A DNA stretch of 64,000 nt from Pratylenchus scribneri. Taxonomy: Eukaryota; Nematoda; Chromadorea; Rhabditida; Pratylenchidae. Shown in pieces: positions 1-11,580 of the stretch; positions within the stretch are counted from its first letter, which is position 1; each line of letters opens with the position of its first letter. Under the pieces are notes generated by a model. That model was not told the origin of the DNA and did not search any database. It worked only from the letters and a program-made list of their open reading frames with translations. The stretch is from NCBI GenBank assembly GCA_030063045.1, contig JAQSEB010000029.1, positions 1,426,001 through 1,490,000 on the forward strand, given 5' to 3'. A program made the translations under genes and the position numbers.

Positions 1-2830
1 GTTTTAAACCAATACCAAAAAGTAATTAACAATTTAATTGAAAGGAATATTTTAAAAAGTGCCACTTTGTATTTTTGGTTTAAAACCTTTTAATTTTTGG
101 TTTAACCAAGTCAAAAATTATACCAATCTAAGCAGTTTGATTCGCTCTATTATTTTTTGTAAAAATTAAAATGGTTTTAAACCAACACCAAAAAGTAATT
201 AACAATTTAATTGAAATGAATATTCTAAAAATTGCCATCTTTTTATTTTGGTTTAAAACCTTTTTATTTTTGAACAAACCATCGTAAAAATTATACCAAT
301 CTAAGCAGTTTGATTAGCTCTATTATTTTTTATAAAATTTAACTGGTTTTAAACCAATACAAAGATTTAATAAACAATTTAATTGAAAGGAATATTTTAA
401 AAAGTGCCACTTAGTATTTTTGGTTTAAAACCTTTTTATTTTTGAACAAACCATCGTAAAAATTATATTAATCTAAGCAGTTTGATTAGCTCTATTATTT
501 TTTATAAAATTTAATAGGTTTTAAACTATTACAAAAAAGTAAAAAACGATTAAATCGAAAAGAATATTCTAAAAAGTGTCAATTTTGTATTTTGGTTTAA
601 AACCTTTTTATTTTTGAACAAACCATCGTAAAAATAATACCAATCTAAGCAGTTTGATTAGTTCTATTATTTTTTTAAAAATTTAAATGGTTTTAAACCA
701 ATACAAAGATTTAATAAACAATTTAATTGAAAGGAATATTTTAAAAGTGCCACTTTGTATTTTTGGTTTAAAACCTTTTTATTTTTGATTAAACCAAAGA
801 GAATTTACACTAAACGAAGCAACTTGATTAGCTCTATTATTTTTTATAAAATTTAATTGGTTTTAGACCAATACCAAAAAATAATTAACAATTTAATTGA
901 AATGAATATTCTAAAAATTGCCATCTTTTTATTTTGGTTTAAAACATTTTTATTTTTGAACAAACCATCGTAAAAATTATACCAATCTAAGCAGTTTGAT
1001 TAGCTCTATTATTTTTTATAAAATTTAATAGGTTTTAAACCAATACCAAAAAGTAATTAACAATTTAATTGAAAGGAATATTCTAAAAAGTTCGCCTTTG
1101 TATTTTGGTTTAAAACCTTTTTATTTTTGAACAAATTTTGGAAAAAATTATACCAATCTAAGCTGTTTGATGAGCTCTATTATTTTTTATAAAATTTAAT
1201 TGGTTTTAAACCAATATTAAAATATATTAAATAATTTAATTTAATTGGATATTTTAGAAAGTGCCATCTTTGTATTTTGGTTTAAAACCTTTTTATTTTT
1301 GATCAATCATGGGAAAAATTATACCAATCTAAGCATTTTTATGTGCTCTATTATTTTTACAAAAATTTAATTGGTTTTAAACCTATATAAAAATATCATA
1401 AACAATTTAATTGAAAGGAATATTCTAAAAAGTTCACCTTTGTATTTTGGTTTAAAACCTTTTTATTTTTAAATAAGCCATGGAAGAAATTATATCAATT
1501 AATGCATCTTGAGGAGCTCTATTATTTTTTTTATAAAATTTAATTGGTTTTAAACCAATACCAAAAAGTAATAAATAATTTAATAGAAATGAATATCATA
1601 AAAATTGCCAACTTGGTATTTTGGTTTAAAACCTTTTAATTTTTTAATAAATTATTCCAAAAATTATACCAATCGAAGAATATTTATGTGTTCTATTATT
1701 TTTTATAAAATATAATTGGTTTTAAACCAATACCAAAAAGTAATAAATAATTTAATAGAAATGAATATCATAAAAACTGCCAACTTGGTATTTTAGTTTA
1801 AAACCTTTTAATTTTTTAATAAATTATTCCAAAAATTATACCAATCGAAGAATATTTATGTGTTCTATTATTTTTTATAAAATTTAATTGGTTTTAAACC
1901 AATACCAAAAAGTAATAAATAATTTAATAGAAATGAATATCATAAAAACTGCCAACTTGGTATTTTAGTTTAAAACCTTTTAATTTTTTAATAAATTATT
2001 CCAAAAATTATACCAATCGAAGAATATTTATGTGCTCTATTATTTTTTATAAAATTTAATTGGTTTTAAAACAATACCAAAAAAGTAATAAATAATTTAA
2101 TAGAAATGAATATCATAAAAACTGCCAACTTGGTATTTTGGTTTAAAACCTTTTAATTTTTGATTAAATTATTCCAAAAATTATACCAATCGAAGCATAT
2201 TTATGTGCTCTATTATTTTTTATAAAATTTAATTGGTTTTAAACCAATACCAAAAAGTAATAAATAATTTAATAGAAATGAATATCATAAAAACTGCCAA
2301 CTTGGTATTTTGGTTTAAAACCTTTTAATTTTTGATTATATTATTCCAAAAATTATACCAATCGAAGCATCTTGATTATCCTATTATATTTTATAAAAAT
2401 TTAATTGGTTTTAAACCTATACAAAAATGTAATAAACAATTTAATTATAATGAATATTCTAAAAAGTGCCACATTATATTTTGGTTTAAAACCTTCTTTA
2501 TTTTTGATCAAACATGGGAAAAATTATATTAATCGAAGCAGTTTGAATAGTTATATTATTTTTACAAAAATTTAATTGGTTTTAAACCTTAAAAATGTTA
2601 TAAACAATTTAATTGAAAGGAATATTCTAAAAAGTATCACCTTTTATGTTTTGGTTTAAAAACTTTTTATTTTTGATCAACCATGGGAAAAATTATATTA
2701 ATCGAAGCAGTTTGAGTAGTTTTATTATTTTTACAAAAATTTAATTGGTTTAAAACCTGTACAAAAATGTAATAAACAATTTTTATGAAATGAATATTTT
2801 AAAAAGAGCCACTTTGTATTTTGGTTTAAA
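1..2830. repeat. Satellite array 1 (~170-bp monomer)
   Basis: About 16-17 diverged tandem copies of a unit near 170 bp. The landmark CTCTATTATTTTTT recurs near 145, 318, 490, 661, 829 and 1001. Each unit holds TTGGTTTAAAACC and, roughly half a unit away, its reverse complement GGTTTTAAACCAA, so every monomer could fold into a stem. The array runs off the left edge. On the right it passes directly into the right end of MITE-A (2830-3030). It lies in an intron of the minus-strand TSC22-family gene whose next exon is at 3048. No ORF here looks like a gene. Confidence 0.93.
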
Positions 2831-3030
2831 TAAACCCATTTTGGTTTTGTCACAATTAAAGAAACGGTTTAAACCCGTTCCGGTTTAATGGTTCAAAAAT
2901 AATTTAGAATTGGTTAAACCCAAACCAAAAGCATAATGAAATGACTGCGCCTTGATGAGATCTATCAAATTGAGTAAATGTGGGTCTAGGATAAAATTTT
3001 GAATTTCTACTTCCAATAAATTAAATATTT
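2830..3030. mobile_element. MITE-A right end bordering array 1
   Basis: The sequence holds the MITE-A landmarks in order: a GGTTTAAACCC block, the 'TTAATGGTTCAAAA' motif, 'GATGAGATCTATC', 'GGTCTAGGATAAA', and a terminal AATAAATTAAATATTT. Other complete copies end the same way, near 47420 and 51460. Its left half is replaced by, or lies beyond, the satellite array, so array 1 appears to be an expansion inside this copy. Confidence 0.7.
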
Positions 3031-3047
3031 CCCCATAATTTATATAC

Positions 3048-6000
3048 ATTTTCCGAACGGACTTCTTCTTTTTCCAACAAATCCGGCGAATTCAATTTTT
3101 CCTCCGAAATTGACGTGGGAACGGAGGATGAGAAACGACGATCCTCCAAATTTTTGATTTGAATTAATTGAAATGAATTTCGCCGGGGCAATTGTTGCGG
3201 TGGCATTTGCATCATTTGACTCCCCGGCGGAGGTGGAGTCTGGCATTGTCCCGGCGGGGACAATGATGATGAATGGACCGCATTATTTCGTCCGCCAAAT
3301 TGATGAACATATTCCTTCTCCGACGAACAGGGAGAATATTGATGATGATGAACATCTTCTGAAATAAATAAAAAAAATATTTTTGAAAAAAAATTAATTT
3401 TGTTTGATTTTAATCTGATTTTATTGGAAGGGGCAAATTTGCATGAGATATAGTATATTTTCCCTGGGCTATTTTCATTTCTGCTGACTTGCCTTTTGGC
3501 TTCATGGACGACAGTAGTACACCCTTTTTCAGCAAATCGCCCCCCTCATAATAGTCCCAGCATTGCCATCTGCCACGTTTGTAACGATTCTCAACGGGAA
3601 TGATCTGCGCAATATGAAATTTTATTATCATTTCCAATGGATACGACCCAACTTGTCGCCGTTTATAATAATTCATCAAGAAGTGAACCAATTTTAATGA
3701 TTTTGTTATTAAATTAAAGAGCAGACTTTTGGCTATCAAATAATATTAATTTTATTTAAATTGGTTCAGAAATTGAATGTAGTTCTGCCAAAAAAAAACA
3801 ATTGAAAATTTCGTTAATTCAATAGTAAAAAAAAGGCATTCACTTTAAATGTTTTTTGAGCAAAACTTCATCAATTCTGAACCAATTTAAATAAAATTAA
3901 TATTATTTGATAGCCAAAAAGTCTGCTCTTTAATTTGATAACAAAATCATCAAAATTGGTTCAGTCTTTGATGAGTTATTTTAAATGTAACAAGTTCGGT
4001 TACGCCTTTCCCATATCCAACTTTGAATCTTGAGCCCGAATTGGTGGACATTATTTTTGGATGGAATAATTTCGCAGGGATGGACGAAATGGTTGATGGC
4101 AATTGTATTTCCTCCTCAATTGTATTTTTGGCTTTGGGAATGCATTGGCAAATTTTGAAGGCTGAAAAATGAGTGGGGAAAAGCCGCTTATCAGACAGAA
4201 ATGATTTTTTGATAAAAATTTGGGGGCGAAAAATTGATAATGAAGGGAAATGGAAAGAAGGAACAAGGGAATTAGGGGAATTAGGGAAGAATGGAAGAAA
4301 GAAGGAAGGAACAAACAATCTCAGTTCAGCCGTAATCAACCAGCCGCCGAGGGGTTTGTACCAGCCGTTGTCTCGACGAACTTGGTGATCAATTTCTCCC
4401 GCACACACAATTTTTGGGGTATTCGATTCCTTCACGATTTTTCCAGAGTAGCCCTATTTTTTCCTTGGTTGTAAATAAGTTACATAATAACTCAATAATT
4501 TTGGGTTTAAAAAAATAAATTATATATTTAAATGGATTGAGCCATAGAGATTAATTTTTATAATTTTGAACCGGTTAGTCCAATAAAAATAGTTCTAAAC
4601 CATTAATTATAAAAAATGGAATTAAAAAAATATAAAAAAAAACATTGAAATTTATCGAATATAAAAAAACTTTGAAATTTATCAATTTTTATAATTTTTG
4701 AAATGGTTTGTTCAATAAAAAGTGGTTTTGAACCAAAATACAAAATTGAAATATGAGGAATATTTTGTAATAAAAATGCTTTAAACTATTTAAACCAAGT
4801 TTCAAATCAAATAATTTTAAACTATTTAGGATTTATTTTGAATTTTTAAATTATCTATTTAAACAAAAGTTAATAGACAATAGACATATCAAAAGAATAT
4901 TGCAAACAAAAAATATATTATTGGATAGAGCCTAGATAAATTCGTTGATTTGAATGGGTTTAGTTCAAAAAAGTAATTTTAAAAACCAAAGCATTTTTAA
5001 AATGTTAATGAAGAAAATGATCAGCTACAGATGGAAAAAGATGGCGAAAATTGAATAATATAATAAATAAAGTGGTAGATATTCTCGAGGGAATTGGCGG
5101 AATTGCATTCGGTGGTAGCCCCAAATATTCCCCCGAAAATTTGCAAATAAAACCACTCACACTTTTTGCGTTTCTTTTGCCCCTCCTCCACCGCCAGCTG
5201 CAGTTCACCTTTTTGCTGTTGCTCCTGCAATTGCTGCAATTCTCGTCCTGTTGATTGGGCTCGGCTGTAAATTAGTAAATGTTGAGAAGGGGGTAAAAAT
5301 TGGCGGGATGAAGTGAAGGCCAAAGACTAATTTCGCCCCTTTAAAATATTCCCCCTCTTGACATTTACATTTACTCTTTTAAAACTTTTTGAATGAAAAT
5401 GGGAAGGTATTTCCGATCTATCTATAAAACTTAAGCAAACTCCTTTTGGTCATAATTTAACAAGGAAACAACCAATTTTGGAAGACAATATGCCATTAGA
5501 AAGACCTAAAAGTCCTCTAAAAAAATGGCTAAACTAATTTTTTGAAAATTTTAAATATTTTATAAAATCAAAGAATTTTCCTCTTAAAATTTCGAATTTT
5601 TAAATTCAAAGACATGTAACTCTTTTAAAGTTGAATTTTATAAAAATTAAAAAAAGCCACTTTGCAGAGGAAAGTTTAGGCTTTCGAATGGTGTATCGCC
5701 TCCTAAAATACTTTATTGCTTCGCTGAGATATGTAATTAAAACCAAACACCACTCACCTAGTCAACTTTATTTCCTCAATTGCACCACCGCCATCAGCAG
5801 CCGCCGCCCCCGTCCAATTATGCAAATTTGAAGTGGAAATGCTCCTTTTCCTGCTGGTCACTATCATTCCAACATCTTTGTCATCTTCTTCCATTTTCTT
5901 CTTCACATTATCTTCTTCCTCCTCTTCATCTTCTTCTTCTCCATCTTCAAAGGAAAGTATTTAATTTGCAGGAAAAAACCTTTTCATTTCGAAAATGGCA

Positions 6001-6548
6001 ATATAATTTTCTAATTACAAAATGTTGTAATTTAAAAGCCAAATAATTAGGCCAGAATTAGATAGAGATTAGGGTTTCAGCCTCGATATACAGAAATCTT
6101 AAAGAAGCCTGACTTGGCCAACTATATAAATTTTATGACGACAAAAAATATTATTTTTCGATAATAAAAGTTTTATACAAATTCAATGTTTTTTTTCTGC
6201 AAATTAAATATCTTTTTCAGTATGTAAATTAAATACTAACCTTCTTCAAATGCTCCCAGCGTCCATTCCACAAATCCGCCTCTTCCAATTTCTCCTCCTG
6301 CTTCATCTTCTAATTTTCCTCCAATTTTTTGTCCATTTCCTCTTTCCTTTGTCCAAGTTTCATCCGCTTTTACCTCTTCCGCCATTTCCGGTTCTGCCAT
6401 TTCCTCAATGAATTGTCCCTTTCCTCCGGCCTTTGCCTTTTTCCCCTTCGGTGCCAATTTTCGCAGTAATTTGGCCAGTTTTAAACGTTTCTCTCCTCGC
6501 TTTTTCTTTTTCTTTTGCGGTGGACCCGGATCGAATAATGACAAAAGC
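3048..6548 (-). CDS. TSC22-domain family protein (3' end beyond window)
   Basis: Six exons join in a consistent phase: 6241-6548, 5758-5944, 5161-5264, 4022-4161, 3523-3604, 3048-3358. The key evidence spans the 4022/3604 junction, which reads SRFK-IIPVENRYKRGRWQCWDYYEG. This matches the conserved TSC22-family motif (SRFKV...RGRWxCxDY). Upstream exons are lysine-rich (KKKKKRGEKRLK), acidic (poly-Glu around 5900) and Gln-rich (ELQQLQEQQQ). Downstream is a Pro/Gln/Ser region. The C-terminal TSC box leucine zipper is not seen and should lie past the donor at 3046-3047, beyond the satellite-filled intron. TSC22 proteins are leucine-zipper regulators of growth. The intron 3605-4021 contains a MITE-P copy. 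The 5' end is unresolved; the first exon shown starts at an acceptor, not an ATG. Confidence 0.7.
3650..3996. mobile_element. MITE-P copy 1 (palindromic MITE)
   Basis: The left arm starts AACTTGTCGCCG and contains AAAGAGCAGACTTTTGGC. The right arm is its inverse, GCCAAAAAGTCTGCTC, ending CAAGTT. The arms are about 150 bp with a short AT-rich centre. The copy lies in the TSC22-family intron 3605-4021 and is spliced out whole. Confidence 0.85.
5440..5740. repeat. Dispersed palindromic repeat, family 3
   Basis: Landmarks shared with 21330-21640, 46180-46360 and 56690-56975 are 'AACAACCAATTTTGGAAG', a block near AAAGCCACTTT followed by 'GGCTTTCGAATGG', and an end resembling 'GCTGAGATATG'. The two halves are weak inverted copies of each other. 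The family is degenerate, so the boundaries are approximate. Confidence 0.5.
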
Positions 6549-7679
6549 CTGTGCAAATAAACATAGATGAAGGGAAAATAAATAATTATTCAGGTTTATA
6601 ATAAAAATGGTTATTAATATTCCCGCAAAATCATTGGAATTTGATCAAGAAAATATATCGAACTAAATACACTTAATCGGGGATTCTGATGTCTTAATCC
6701 CAATTAAGCTACAGAACATATTTCTAATATTTTAATACCGTGAGAATTTGATTATTATTCTTTAGGCAATCATCACTTATTTTCCTTTTGCCTATTTTTG
6801 CCTTTTTTAGCTTCCTTCACATAAAAAAAACATTGGAATTTGCGGATGGCAATTATCAAAAAATTTGCATTTTTTAGTCATAAAATGTGTGCTGATTTCA
6901 GCCGTTGTTGATTATTAAAGTAAGAAATGAAAATAAAAATGGAAAAAGTGAATGAATGGAAAAAGTTCCTGCTTCCCAGTCCTCATTCCCGAATGTTTTC
7001 CCCGTAAATTCGTTCATTTTCTGCTGTTTACTGATTGATTTCCTTCTCCAAAAATAATTAATTAGGCCCCATCACTCCCCAATTGGCCTTCGGTCCTTCC
7101 CTCTGTTATTTGGGCCTTTCTTTAAATTTTTACCCAAATCGAAGAAACAGCAATGAGGCCATTGAGCACATTTTTGGTAAAAATTAATTTGGCGAAATTT
7201 AGATATTTATTCGTTGATTTGTTTGAAGGATTTTCGTTGATTGATATATGTCGAATTTATTAATTTTTGATTTTTCTCGGATTTATTCTTCGATTGTTCT
7301 TTTGCAGCAGCTCCAAATTATCGTCAAATTATCTTACCATTTCCTTTCTTGGCCCTCATATTGATTACAATTTTGATTTGGAGAATCGAATGTAAAAATC
7401 CAACTAAATTGCTGTCAATTCAAAAATATATATTGTCCGATAAATAATAAAATTTTGCTTTGATGAGCACAACACTGGAGAGGATGGGGGAAGATAAGCG
7501 CATTTTTGTTGTCCGATCGCGTATTAACTTTGAACTCATGCGCAAATTTTTGTGGCATCATTCATGCACAAAAATATTGTTCCACTGAACGGATAAGAAT
7601 AATAGGATTAAAAATAGATCAAAATTACATATATTGATGAGGAATTTGCCATCATCATATGCTAAGACATTTACATAAA
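6549..7679. other. Non-coding AT-rich stretch
   Basis: No open frame with convincing composition on either strand, and none of the dispersed repeats named elsewhere. It is probably intron or 5' region of the minus-strand TSC22-family gene. Confidence 0.4.
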
Positions 7680-8712
7680 AATCAGAATTAAAACTTTCCG
7701 GAAAGAAATCAGAATTAAAACTTATTCCGGAAAGAAATCAGAATTAAAATTTTCCGGAAAGAAATCAGAATTAAAACTTTCCGGAAAGAAATCAGAATTA
7801 AAACTTTCCGGAAAGAAATCAAAATTAAAACTTATTAAAACTTATTCCGGAAAGAAATCAGAATTAAAATTTTCCGGAACAAAATCAGAATTAAAACTTT
7901 CCGGAACAACCGGAACAAAATCAGAATTAAAACTTTCCGGAACAAAATCAGAATTAAAACTTTCCGGAACAACCGGAAAAAAATCAGAATTAAAACTTTC
8001 CGGAACAACCGGAACAAAATCAGAATTAAAACTTTCCGGAAAGAAATCAGAATTAAAACTTTCCGGAAAGAAATCAAAATTAAAACTTATTCCGGAAAGA
8101 AATCAGAATTAAAATTTTCCGGAACAAAATCAGAATTAAAACTTTCCGGAACAACCGGAACAAAATCAGAATTAAAACTTTCCGGAACAACCGGAACAAA
8201 ATCAGAATTAAAACTTTCCGGAACAACCGGAACAAAATCAGAATTAAAACTTTCCGGAACAACCGGAACAAAATCTGAATTAAAACTTTCCGGAACAACC
8301 GGAACAAAATCAGAATTAAAACTTTCCGGAACAACCGGAACAAAATCAGAATTAAAACTTTCCGGAACAACCGGAACAAAATCAGAATTAAAACAAAATC
8401 AGAATTAAAACTTTCCGGAACAACCGGAACAAAATCAGAATTAAAACAAAATCAGAATTAAAACTTTCCGGAACAACCGGAACAAAATCAGAATTAAAAC
8501 AAAATCAGAATTAAAACTTTCCGGAACAACCGGAACAAAATCAGAATTAAAACTTTCCGGAACAACCGGAACAAAATCAGAATTAAAACAAAATCAGAAT
8601 TAAAACTTTCCGGAACAACCGGAACAAAATCAGAATTAAAACAAAATCAGAATTAAAACTTTCCGGAACAACCGGAACAAAATCAGAATTAAAACTTTCC
8701 AGAAAGAAACAA
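7680..8712. repeat. Minisatellite with TTCCGGAA core (26- and 36-bp units)
   Basis: Tandem units are built from 'CAGAATTAAAACTTTCCGGAA'-like blocks. Early units carry a GGAAAGAAAT spacer (~26 bp). Later ones carry an extra 'CAACCGGAACAAAAT' (~36 bp). From ~8390 to 8660 a further duplication alternates long and short units. Frames stay open on the minus strand only because the repeat length is a multiple of three. Two other loci (42897, 54646) have minisatellites with the same core. Confidence 0.95.
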
Positions 8713-8865
8713 CAAAATTAAATTAATCCATTTATTTAAATTTTATTAGTTTCTTAGAACAATAAATAAAATTATTCGATGCATTAAAAAAGGGGCTGTG
8801 TTGATTCATTTTTCCCTCTATAAAATTAATCAAAAATGCACATTTTTTGTAGAACCAGTGCCATT

Positions 8866-9157
8866 GTTACTGTTTGTTGCGGAGGTCATAAAAAATCGAG
8901 CAGTATTATCGGCAAAAAAGTTTTGATCAGGTGGATAGCTTGGCCTTGGCGGATGCAATGGACGATGAGGATTTTGATGGGTTACCGGATGAACATTTTG
9001 TTGCCTTTTTTGATGATGGCTTTTAGTGGTACTCTTGCTTCCATTTGTGCCAACCAATCGGGATTCGACAGTGGCAGATGAGGCAGTGGAAGTGTTGGAA
9101 GAAGGGCATGATTGGGAAGAGGGGATGCCGGTGGGCATTGAAATTGTCTGTATTGGG
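8866..9157 (-). CDS. Candidate exon, Ser/Thr/Pro/His-rich protein
   Basis: An open frame follows a good acceptor (CCCAATACAG). It encodes a low-complexity Ser/Thr-rich then His/Pro-rich stretch (HPVTHQNPHRPLHPPRPSY). The codon pattern looks more like protein than the surrounding AT-rich DNA. It is upstream of, and co-oriented with, the TSC22-family gene, whose long forms carry disordered N-terminal regions. I could not find a donor in phase with the exon at 6548, so linkage is a guess. It could also be a small separate gene. Confidence 0.35.
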
Positions 9158-9728
9158 GGAAATTGGATTTTAGAATGAATTTAATAATTTTTGAGTTAAT
9201 ATTTCTATAGGATTTCACATGCCAACTACAACTAATAACTAATAATTGAGTAGAGAATATCACCTTTTAAGAAAATTAATTCATTCTAAAATACTAAATA
9301 AAACTTTTCATAATTTTTGTTTCGAATTCGTAAAATAGAGAAATGCATTAATTGCTGTTTTATAAATTTGGAAAATAAAAATAAACAGGTCATGTTTTAC
9401 AGAAAAAAAATAATGAAAATTGGAAAAATTCGGAATTTCCAATTCTCCAAATTTACCGAAAAATATATATTCTTATTTTTATTTCCATACTTTTTAACAA
9501 TAGCTCTGTCTAATTTCTACTATTTTCCCCCGTTTTGTCCATAACTTTTACAATTTCTTAAAAATTCTGCTGAGAGTTTCAAATTATAATAAGCCCTAAG
9601 GGAAAATTTATGTTCCCTTCCCTTCATTTTTCAATATGTGCGATACCGTATTCTCCCTTCTTTAAATTTATAGCCTAAAAGGAAGGGAAAATTTATTATT
9701 TCTAAATTTGAATTTTACACAAACCCCA

Positions 9729-9919
9729 ATTGGAGTGCCAATGAAGCCAACTGGTGCTCCATTTTGGCCATAGCATTGTTGTTGTTGGCCACTGCTGGCG
9801 GCGGTCCTCGCTGCCAAAACACTTCTTGCCGGAAATTTATTTGCATAGCCGCCACCAGAAAAAGGAGGCGGTAAATATTTTCGCGGAATTGGCGTCAATG
9901 AAGCACTGTAACTGGGCAA
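9729..9919 (-). CDS. Candidate exon, Gly/Ala/Gln-rich
   Basis: The minus-strand frame begins at an ATG near 9919. It reads MPSYSASLTPIPRKYLPPPF, then Gly- and Ala-rich sequence and a QQQQ run. The donor may be GTTTGTGT near 9725. The composition is protein-like, but no domain is recognised. It may be a 5' exon of the TSC22-family gene. The 9160-9720 stretch between this and the previous candidate exon shows nothing convincing. Confidence 0.3.
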
Positions 9920-10036
9920 TGGGGAATGCCGATGGCGACGACAGCGGCGAATGAAGGCGGTGCAAAAAAGGGCGAGGCCGGCAATCTTTTTTGAGAAAAA
10001 ATGAGGGCAATTTGATTATTTGATTGGAAGGAGCCA

Positions 10037-10079
10037 AACTTGACGCCGTTCAAAATAACTTATCAAAGACTGGACCAAT
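10037..10079. mobile_element. MITE-P copy 2, left fragment (split by LTR element)
   Basis: It starts AACTTGACGCCGTTC, the MITE-P terminus, and stops at CCAAT, the target duplication. The rest of the MITE resumes at 18868 after the retrotransposon. Confidence 0.85.
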
Positions 10080-10346
10080 TGTTGTGTCCCACAATTATTT
10101 ATATCCAATCCAAATTATTCCCCAATAAACTCTTCGAATATTTCCAAATGTATAAAGGCCAAATTTATTATAGCAGCAAAATATATAGTTGATAAGGAAG
10201 TTGGTTTGGAGAGCAAATTATAAATGAATAAAGGAATGAGGGTTATGTGGGGGAATGGTCATCATTAAATAAGGGTACAAAGTGGGCGGGGAATGGAATG
10301 AATCGAGAATAGTCCTATAGTTCAAAGTTCATCATTGAATTCCACA
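10080..10346 (-). repeat. 3' LTR (267 bp)
   Basis: Apart from TA unit number in a short TATATA run, the sequence matches 18599-18867. On the plus strand it begins TGTTGTGTCCC and ends ATTCCACA, giving the TG...CA ends expected of an LTR. Confidence 0.95.
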
Positions 10347-10361
10347 TTTCCTTCCCCCTTT
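10347..10361 (-). other. Polypurine tract
   Basis: In element sense this is AAAGGGGGAAGGAAA, directly before the 3' LTR (TGTGG...). An all-purine run at this spot is the standard plus-strand primer of LTR retrotransposons. Confidence 0.9.
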
Positions 10362-10369
10362 CTTTGAGT

Positions 10370-11389
10370 TCAACGTCGAGCAGGACGATGGCGGGAAGGC
10401 GAACGATATCCGCGCGATGGGGATCGGCGACGAGAGGGTCCAGCTCGTCGGTAATCTTGACGGGCAGCATTCAGGCGACCAAACTCCGCGAAAAACATTG
10501 CTCGGGCGGCACGGCGTGGGTTCCATTGTCCACCACCCCGGCGCTGACCACCACGATTTCCACGGGCATTTCCCGGTCCATTACGGTGCTGGGCATGCAC
10601 CGGTGCCCCATTGGCAACAACGGGTGGTGGGACCAATTGATTGATCACATTTTGAGCATTATTGGCGGGTGGAGGGTTCGGGTTGACAATTGGACCATTT
10701 TGTGGCCCCACATTCGCATTTTGCACCACATTTTGATCTTGAGGGGCATCTGCCACTAGAGGTGGCGGCACAATGTTTCTAGGGGGAAAAATTACACCAT
10801 TTACTGGGTTTTGTCCAACATCCCCATTTATCAAATTCTCCCCTCCATTATTATTCTCTTGGGCTACATTGTTCGGATTTTCACCGAATATTCCATCTCC
10901 AAGGTCCAGGTCACCTATATTGAGATTTAAATTCGAATCTAACTTATCGAGGATGGCCTGGCATTGAACATCCATCGCGGCAAGATTGGCATCCATGGTT
11001 TGGAGGCGAGCATCCAAAGAGGCTAAAGAAGTGAGACCAGCCTCAACTTTCTCACGAAGTTGGTGGATTTGGAGGCCATGGAGAAGCAATTTGTCCACCA
11101 CATTGTTGTTGAGGTGGGTGTCAATGGTGTTGCCCAACATGGCATTCAAAGCCGTAACTTGACTGACCACCGCCTCGCTCATAGAGCGGTTTTCCTGCAC
11201 TAGGTGGTTTCCTAGTGCCTCCAACATGGCACGCAGTTGGGGCTTCTCCTTTTTCTTGTCATTCTTTAGCGTTGCTGCGCCAGAATCGCCCGATTGATTG
11301 ACATTCGATGATGAGCCGTTGGCAACAGTTGATGAGGAGCCATCCATTGTGGTGTCCATTCCCGATTCATTATCCAACAATTCAGACAT
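10370..11389 (-). CDS. Retrotransposon downstream ORF: coiled-coil protein with RG/SR-rich basic tail
   Basis: A 339-residue frame from the ATG at 11389; the frame extends to 11470 with a hydrophobic leader that may be chance. The N-terminal ~60 residues are Ser/Asn-rich. The next ~130 look helical and coiled-coil (EALGNHLVQENRSMSEAV, LREKVEAGLTSLASLDARL). A long Asn/Pro/Val-rich linker follows, then a strongly basic tail with GNRGGQRRGGGQ and SRRRSPSRGYRSPSR. The tail looks like a nucleic-acid-binding segment. The ORF sits after integrase, where many elements carry env, but it has no cysteine-rich ectodomain. Its function is unknown: an accessory nucleocapsid-like or regulatory protein is a guess. 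It ends nine bases from the polypurine tract. Confidence 0.75.
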   Translation of the reverse strand: MSELLDNESGMDTTMDGSSSTVANGSSSNVNQSGDSGAATLKNDKKKEKPQLRAMLEALGNHLVQENRSMSEAVVSQVTALNAMLGNTIDTHLNNNVVDKLLLHGLQIHQLREKVEAGLTSLASLDARLQTMDANLAAMDVQCQAILDKLDSNLNLNIGDLDLGDGIFGENPNNVAQENNNGGENLINGDVGQNPVNGVIFPPRNIVPPPLVADAPQDQNVVQNANVGPQNGPIVNPNPPPANNAQNVINQLVPPPVVANGAPVHAQHRNGPGNARGNRGGQRRGGGQWNPRRAARAMFFAEFGRLNAARQDYRRAGPSRRRSPSRGYRSPSRHRPARR

Positions 11390-11580
11390 TTTATGGATGG
11401 GCAAAGGGCAGTAAAGGACAATTGGCGAATTTATGGCAAATATGAAAAATAATAAAATTAATAAAGTCAAAAAAGGGTGTGGAAAATATACAAAATGGAA
11501 TTAATTAAAAGAAATGGCCTTTTTAATTATTTTTAATTATTTAATTATATTTTATTTTACAGAAAAAATACAAAAATGAA

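Noticed and set aside
1..2830. CRISPR-like array
   Set aside because: Units of ~170 bp with gradual divergence and no unique spacers between exact repeats; eukaryotic satellite instead.
4051..4435. Unspliced ORF extending the TSC22-family exon upstream
   Set aside because: A strong TTTTTCAG acceptor at 4162-4169 in phase with the exon at 5161 explains the protein better.
7835..8379. Minus-strand repeat ORFs with an RKVLILILFRLF pattern
   Set aside because: Translation of the TTCCGGAA minisatellite; hydrophobic periodicity is a product of the DNA repeat.
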